Shown piece after piece: positions 58,663 through 64,000 of a stretch of 64,000 bases of DNA. The notes below the pieces were generated by a model, which made no database searches, was not told where the DNA came from, and saw nothing but the letters and a program-made list of their open reading frames with translations. Positions within the stretch are counted from its first letter, which is position 1. Every line of letters starts with the position of its first letter. This DNA is from Eleusine coracana subsp. coracana (Eukaryota > Streptophyta > Magnoliopsida > Poales > Poaceae), in the NCBI GenBank assembly GCA_032690845.1, contig CM064426.1, positions 75,442,403 to 75,506,402 on the forward strand, given 5' to 3'. Both the position numbers and the translations under genes were made by a program.

Positions 58663-60301
58663 CTAGTCCTCTACGTCTCCAAGTCCTTCTCCTATCATCT
58701 CCTGGTCCTCTCCATGGTTCCTAATTACAATATAATCATTAGGTAGCAAAACATTCTCAAAAGTGACATATAATAAAGAACATAGGAACGAGCTCACCTC
58801 TAAATTTAGTCGTCGTGCACGAGCTCTAGTCATTGGACCTTGCAAGTCCAGAATTGGAGGAGTGTTACATGTATCCTTAGGAGTGATGTCCTCATCATCC
58901 TCCCCCTCTTGAAGTGGAGTCGTCCTCGACTCAAGCTCATTCTCTTCTCACAAGTATGGTTTCAAATCTGAAATATTAAAAGTAGGACTAACCCCGAACT
59001 CGGGAGGCAACTCAAGTTTGTATGCATTATTATTAATCTTCTCAATTATTTTGAAAGGACCATCAGCTCTAGGCATTAATTTAGACTTTCTCAAATCTGG
59101 AAATCTATCTTTTCTCAAGTGTAACCATACTAAATCTCCTACATCAAGTTTTACTTCTTTTCTACCTTTACTACCAGCAATTTTATACTTGTCATTCATC
59201 TTTTCAATGCTAAGTCTAGTGGTCTCATGTAATTTCAAAATAAATTTAGCATGTTCCTTAGCATTAACATGAACTCTCTCATGAATAGGTAGAGGAAGTA
59301 TAAAGTGGAGTACGGGGATCAAAACCATACACTATCTTGAAAGGACTTACCTTGGTAGTAGAATGTGTTGCCCGATTATATGCAAACTCAACATGAGGCA
59401 AACATTCTTCCCATTGCTTCAAATTTTTCTTCAAAATAGCTCTCAATATAGTACCCAAAGTGCGGTTCGCCACCTCGGTTTGTCCATCAGTTTGTGGGTG
59501 ACAAGTTGTAGAAAACAACAACTTTGTACCCAACTTATTCCAAAGTGTGCGCCAAAAGTGACTCAAGAATTTTGCATCACGATCTAAAACAATAGTAGAA
59601 GGCATATCATGCAAACGTACAATTTCTTTGAAAAAGAGATCAGCAATATAACTAGCATCATCAGTCTTATGACATGGTATAAAGTGTGCCATCTTAAAAA
59701 ATCTATCCACAACAACAAAAATACTATCACTCCCCCTCTTAGTCCTAGGCAGTCCTAAAACAAAGTCCATAGAAATATCCGCCCAAGGAATAGAAGGAAC
59801 AGGAAGTGGCATATATAAACCATGTGGATTCAAGCAAGACTTAGCTTTTTGACATGTAGTGCAGCGAGCAACAAAGTGCTCAACATCTTTCCTTATCCTT
59901 GGCCAAAAGAAGTGTGTGGCCAAAATATCCTCCGTCTTCTTGACACCAAAATGACCCATCAATCCACCTCCATGCGCCTCCTGTAACAACAAAAGACGAA
60001 CGGAACCAACTGGAATGCATATGCGGTTAGCTCTAAACAAGAATCCATCATTCAACACAAATTTATTCCATGCACGACCTTCTTTACAATGCAGCAATAC
60101 ATCCTTAAAATTAACATCAGCAGCATATTGTTCTTTAATTGCCTCAAGTCCAAAAATTCTACAATCAAGTTGAGACAATAAAGTATAGCGCCTAGATAAA
60201 GCATCAGCGATCATATTATCCTTTCCTTTCTTATGTTTAATAATATAAGGAAAAGACTCAATAAACTCAATCCATTTAGCATGTCTATGGTTCAAATTAT
60301 A
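58663..60301 (-). pseudogene. Gypsy RNase H tail, integrase and C-terminal region, frameshifted
   Basis: From about 60295 down: the end of RNase H, then the integrase zinc finger (GHFGVKK... with CTTCQ), then the catalytic core with aspartates in ISMDFVLGLP and LDRDAKFLSHFW and the glutamate in QTDGQTEVANRTL. The frame stops at 59279; integrase C-terminal sequence (PLPIHERVH to NISDLKPYL) continues in another frame from about 59310, so a frameshift lies between. The NISDLKPYL frame runs on to an acidic, arginine-ending tail. Catalytic residues look intact. Confidence 0.9.
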
Positions 60302-61597
60302 TTAAGAACGAATATACTTAAGTGATTCATGATCATAATGAATAACAAATTCTTTGGGCAACAAATAATGACGCCACGTCTCTAAACAACGTACAAGTGC
60401 ATACAATTCCTTATCATATGTGGAGTAATTCAAAACAGACCCAGTAATTTTCTCACTAAAATATGCAACAGGTTTACTATCTTGCGTCAAAACACCACCA
60501 ATGCCTATACCACTAGCATCACATTCAAACTTAAAAATCTTATCAAAATTAGGTAATTGCAGCAATGGTGCATGTGTAAGTTTATCCTTCAAAGCATGAA
60601 AAGACTTATGATGTACTTTACCCCAATAGAAATCAATGTCCTTCTTTGTCAACTCATGCAAAGGTGCAGTAATGGTGCTGAAATCTTTGAGAAAGCGGTG
60701 GTAGAAATCTGCAAGACCAAGAAAAGTCCTCACCTGTGTGATAGTTTTTAGTACAGGCCAGCTCTTTATGGATTCAATCTTCGCCTCATCCACCTCAATT
60801 CCCTGTGGAGTCACAACATAGCCAAGAAAAGAGAATCGATCCGTGCAAAAGATGTACTTCTCAAGGTTACCAAATAAACGTGCATCTCGTAAAGCATCAA
60901 AAACAGCACGTAAATGATTCATATGTTCATCTATAGATTTTTTATAAATCAAGATATCATCAAAGTAAACTACCACAAATTTACCAATGAAAGCTCTTAA
61001 AACATCATTCATCAAGCGCATAAAAGTACTAGGTGCATTAGTTAAACCAAAAGGCATTACTAACCACTCACATAATCCAAATTTGGTTTTGAAAGTTGTT
61101 TTCCATTCGTCTCCAAGTTTTATTCTAATTTGATGGTAGCCACTACGCAAATCAATTTTAGTGAAAATTATAGCACCACATAACTCATCAAGCATGTTGT
61201 CTCGCCTAGGAATAGGATGACGATACCTAAGAGTAATATTATTAATGGCTCTACAATCTACACACATACGCCAAGTACCATCTTTCTTAGGAACCAAAAG
61301 TACAGGAACAGTACAAGAACTAAGTGATTGACGAGCATACCCACGATCCAAAAGATCTTGAACTTGTCGTTGTATCTGCTTAGTCTCCTCAGGGTTGGTC
61401 CTATAAGCAGCATGGTTTGACAAAGTAGCACCCGGAATCAAATCAATTTGATGCTCAATCCCTTTCAAAGGTGGAAATCCCGGGGGTATCTCAGCTGGAA
61501 AAACATCCTCATACTCCTGTAAAAGGTTAGTGACAGCAGGAGACACAGCACTAGAAGTAATATCATCAAGCGAAAACAAAGCTTCTTTGCATATCAA
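60302..61597 (-). pseudogene. Gypsy reverse transcriptase and RNase H, ends at a premature stop
   Basis: Long uninterrupted frame with LLVPKKDGTWRMCVDCRAIN, GYHQIRI, MPFGLTNAPSTFMRLMNDVL and the catalytic YFDD at 60956-60967, followed by the RNase H start FECDASGIGIGGVL. It ends at a TAA (60302-60304) exactly where the RNase H-to-integrase reading should continue, and the same frame reopens straight after. The protein would copy the RNA genome into DNA. Confidence 0.93.
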
Positions 61598-62230
61598 AGC
61601 ATAGCAAATATCATCATTATCAGAAATTTCAGCAAGCTCAGATTTTGTTGCAAGACATGAACGACCTTGTAATATAATTCCAGCACCCTTAGAACTTGAA
61701 GAATCATTAACATTACTAGGTGTAGAATTAGAATTAACAGGTTATTGAATTTCAGAACCTTTATTTTTCAAACTAGCAGCTCTTTCTAAATCAGTTTGTA
61801 CAATTTCAGCAGGGGTCATTGGTAACAAAGTAATTTTAGTTCCTTTATACATAAAAGTGTACTTATTACTTCTACCATGATGTACAACATCATTATCGAA
61901 TTCTCATGGTCTATCCAATAAAAGTGAACATGCTTGTATGGGTACGACATCACAATCAACAGAATCCACATAAGAACCAATGAAAAAAGGAACTCTGCAA
62001 GTTTGTATTACCTTAGCTTTGTCAGAGTCGTTTAACAAATATAGTATAGATTTGGATGTGGACGTGTGGTCAAAGCAAGCTTGTTGACCACATCAGAACT
62101 CATCAAGTTATTGCAGCTCCCTCTATTAATGATGACATGTGCTCGGCGGTTCTTGATGACGAAGAAAATCTGGAACAAGTTGTGGCGCTGCATCGTCTCT
62201 GGCTGATAAACTTGTGTGCTAAGGACATGT
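61598..62230 (-). pseudogene. Gypsy protease region, degraded
   Basis: Reading the minus strand, protease-like sequence (GSCNNL..., IGSYVDSVDCDVVP, LLLDRPWEFDND, HHGRSNKY) is visible in pieces. The expected first aspartate of the DGGSCNN motif is replaced by NRGSCNN, so the active site is damaged. At least one stop (near 61741) interrupts it. Confidence 0.7.
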
Positions 62231-63636
62231 TAAACAATAATATTCATATACCCCGTGGTGTCTCCGCCGCCAAGGACGAGGTCACTGCTGGTGGTAGCGA
62301 CGTCCTCCTCCTCATCCTCCTCATCGGAGGTGCTCATGTAACCGCCATCGTCTGTCGCCACGTAGGCCCATCTACTTGGACAATCTTTCTGCACATGACC
62401 TAGTTCATGGCAACGGTGGCACTGAATTCCTGTAGTGCGCCCTGTCGAAGCAACAGAGGAGGCACTACTAGCTGGTACATACACAGAAAGTTTACCTGAG
62501 CACGTAGAAGATGCAGGGGCTGATCTTGGGGCTGCAGAAACAACACTGGTTCCCTTGGTAGCTGCTGGTGGGGGCAGCCGAAAAGATGGCCTGGACAGCC
62601 CCGAAGTCCCCGTTGAGCATGGGGGGTAGGAGTTCCTTGACTTGCTGTACTCCTCAAAAGCCTAGAAAAGTCTCTGTGATTCTTTCTCTGCAAGCATAGC
62701 ATACTAGAAACACTGGGTGAGGGTATAATATTCTTTATAATCAAGGATGTCCTGAATTTCTTTTCTTAAATCAGAATAAAAGCGACAAATCTGATCCTCT
62801 ACTTTTTCAACTACAGCACAACAAATCAAACCCTTCTGAAGCTCACTAAGGTACTCCTGAACAGTTTTATCTCCTTGTTCTAAACACTACAGTTTATTAT
62901 AAATCTCTCTATAAAAAGAAGGGGGAACAAAACAATCACGCATTGCTACCTTAAGTTCTTCCCAAGTAGTAGGCAAATCAGTTTCAGCAGCTAGACCACT
63001 CCACCAAACAATAGCAAAGTCCTTAAACTCACTAGTAGCTTGTCTAACTCTATGTTGTTCAGGAACAAGGTGGGCATTAAATTTTTGTTCTACAGTCATC
63101 TCCCAATCAAGATAAATATCACCATCATACTGACCCAAAAACGAAGGAATTGAAAATTTAATTTTAGCATACGGGTCATCTGGAGCAAAGTTACCGTGTG
63201 GACAACGATTGTCGTTATGGAAACCACCCATACCTTGAGTATTATGTTGCAAACAACGTCGTAATCGTGCGGTCCTTGTAGCTGACCTATCCACAGTGCC
63301 ATTAGCCTTATACACCGTGTCTTCGTCATGGACGTCTTCAACATCATTGTTGTCATTATTGGTGTTCGTGTTGTTGGTTTTAGGAGCGGTCTCCAACACG
63401 ACAACCTGATCGGTTAACTTAGAGACCCGCTTCTCTAACCGCTCTATGCTTTCTCCAATGTGAAGCTTGCTGACCGCATCAGTAACGGCTCTGGTGATCG
63501 TCTCTGCCAAATCACCCTGAGCAGCCTGCAAAGCCTTCTGGAGCTGCTCTTGGCTCACGCACTCAGCAAATTGTGAGGGTGAAGCCATCTCTCTGTCGTT
63601 ACTTCCTGCCATCACAAACACCAAAATAGGAAACAA
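62230..63636 (-). pseudogene. Gypsy gag, broken into three frames
   Basis: Starts at an ATG near 63612 (MAGSNDREMASPSQF), with a coiled-coil-like stretch, then a capsid part with DWEMTVEQKFNAHLVPEQHR. It stops at 62887 where the helix normally continues. Later parts follow in other frames or after another stop near 62705. The CCHC knuckle CHRCHELGHVQKDC lies at 62380-62421, followed by an acidic tail. This protein would package the RNA. Confidence 0.88.
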
Positions 63637-64000
63637 ACAGTGAAGGTTATGCCTACAAAACAGCTAAGCAGTGGTGCCTCTCAACACAACAAAAGGAGAC
63701 TCCTTACAAAGCTCTTACAAAGTTCTGAAAAGCAAAGCAAAGGATACCAGAGAGATGTGTTCCATGATTGCAAGGGTCACAAAATAACCTGTGTGCTGTC
63801 CAGAAGAAATATGTAGAGTTAGGAAGGTCAAATATATATATGTGAGTGGTACACAAATTAGAAACAGATAGTAAAGCTGAATAAGTGTCCAAAACTTGTC
63901 CCTAGTTGCTGGTCTAAGTATGTCCTAGAACAGTAGTGATAGCAAAGTAGAAACAAGGAGACAAAGGCACAACAGGCGATAACAGGGGGCTAAGTGCAAA
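63637..64000 (-). other. Gypsy 5' leader, no LTR recognised
   Basis: Between gag and the window edge. TGGTATCCTTTGC near 63745-63757 faintly resembles an initiator tRNA-Met primer site (TGGTATCAGAGC), but no LTR end (GATCAACA) is seen before it. Confidence 0.4.

Larger units (their letters stand above)
57699..64000 (-). mobile_element. Ty3/gypsy LTR retrotransposon, minus strand, 5' end beyond window
   Basis: On the minus strand the order is gag, protease, reverse transcriptase, RNase H, integrase, which defines gypsy. The 3' LTR appears to end GCAGATCAACA at 57699. Its start lies near 58640, after a purine-rich AGAAGCCAAGGTGGAG, but is not certain. The 5' LTR is not seen, so it lies beyond 64000. 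Several stops and frameshifts make this copy non-autonomous. No chromodomain follows the integrase. Confidence 0.93.

Noticed and set aside
1..64000. CRISPR array, operon, ribosome-binding sites or phage genes
   Set aside because: None present. Spliced genes and grass transposons show eukaryotic nuclear DNA, and the tandem repeats have only two units and no spacers.

Overview
The window is nuclear DNA of a grass, probably a panicoid. Four things point there: spliced genes with a GC-rich coding style, grass-type MITE families, Ty1/copia and Ty3/gypsy LTR retrotransposons, and nested LINE, hAT and Helitron debris. Nothing in it looks bacterial or organellar. The species cannot be fixed from sequence alone.

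Layout: 1-5826 is a Ty1/copia element whose 5' LTR is cut by the window edge and whose gag-pol carries one frameshift and one stop. 5827-13150 is transposon-rich: a short Helitron, Stowaway-like, GGGTGTGTTCG-type and other MITEs, and two related hAT elements with 8-bp target duplications. A RIN4/NOI-like gene lies on the minus strand at 13155-14417. 15170-23560 holds more MITEs, a second Helitron copy in inverse orientation, GC-rich islands without recognised genes, and a poly(A)-tailed retroposon. An arginine-rich tandem CCCH zinc-finger gene with an ABRE-rich promoter lies at 24091-25293. 27100-36212 is a nest of MITEs, LTR fragments, a solo LTR, broken LINE pieces, a foldback element and a 3-kb motif-rich repeat. 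36213-48540 is mostly anonymous, with a CACTA-like end, a retroposon with a 14-bp target duplication, two perfect tandem duplications and two abutting Tourist-like MITEs. The eight-exon purine-synthesis gene PUR5 (AIR synthetase) lies at 48764-51274. A small secreted six-cysteine protein gene at 53450-53788 has a broken duplicate at 55332-55575. A hAT transposase pseudogene occupies 56196-57420. From 57699 to the window end runs a minus-strand Ty3/gypsy element, heavily mutated.

Four genes look alive: RIN4-like (membrane-associated immune adaptor family), TZF (stress/ABA-linked RNA-binding family), PUR5 (plastid purine synthesis) and the secreted cysteine-rich protein. They do not form a pathway. 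They are separate genes standing in a repeat matrix.

The most unusual observations are the likely GC-AG intron behind a 6-nt coding exon in the RIN4-like gene, the cysteine-rich gene with its pseudogene, the inverted LINE halves around a foldback element next to a solo LTR, the LTR-spanning leader intron of the copia element, and the retroposon whose 3' end and target duplication were copied in tandem. No clearly undescribed biological system was found. Splice sites, boundaries and family names were judged by eye, without alignments or searches.
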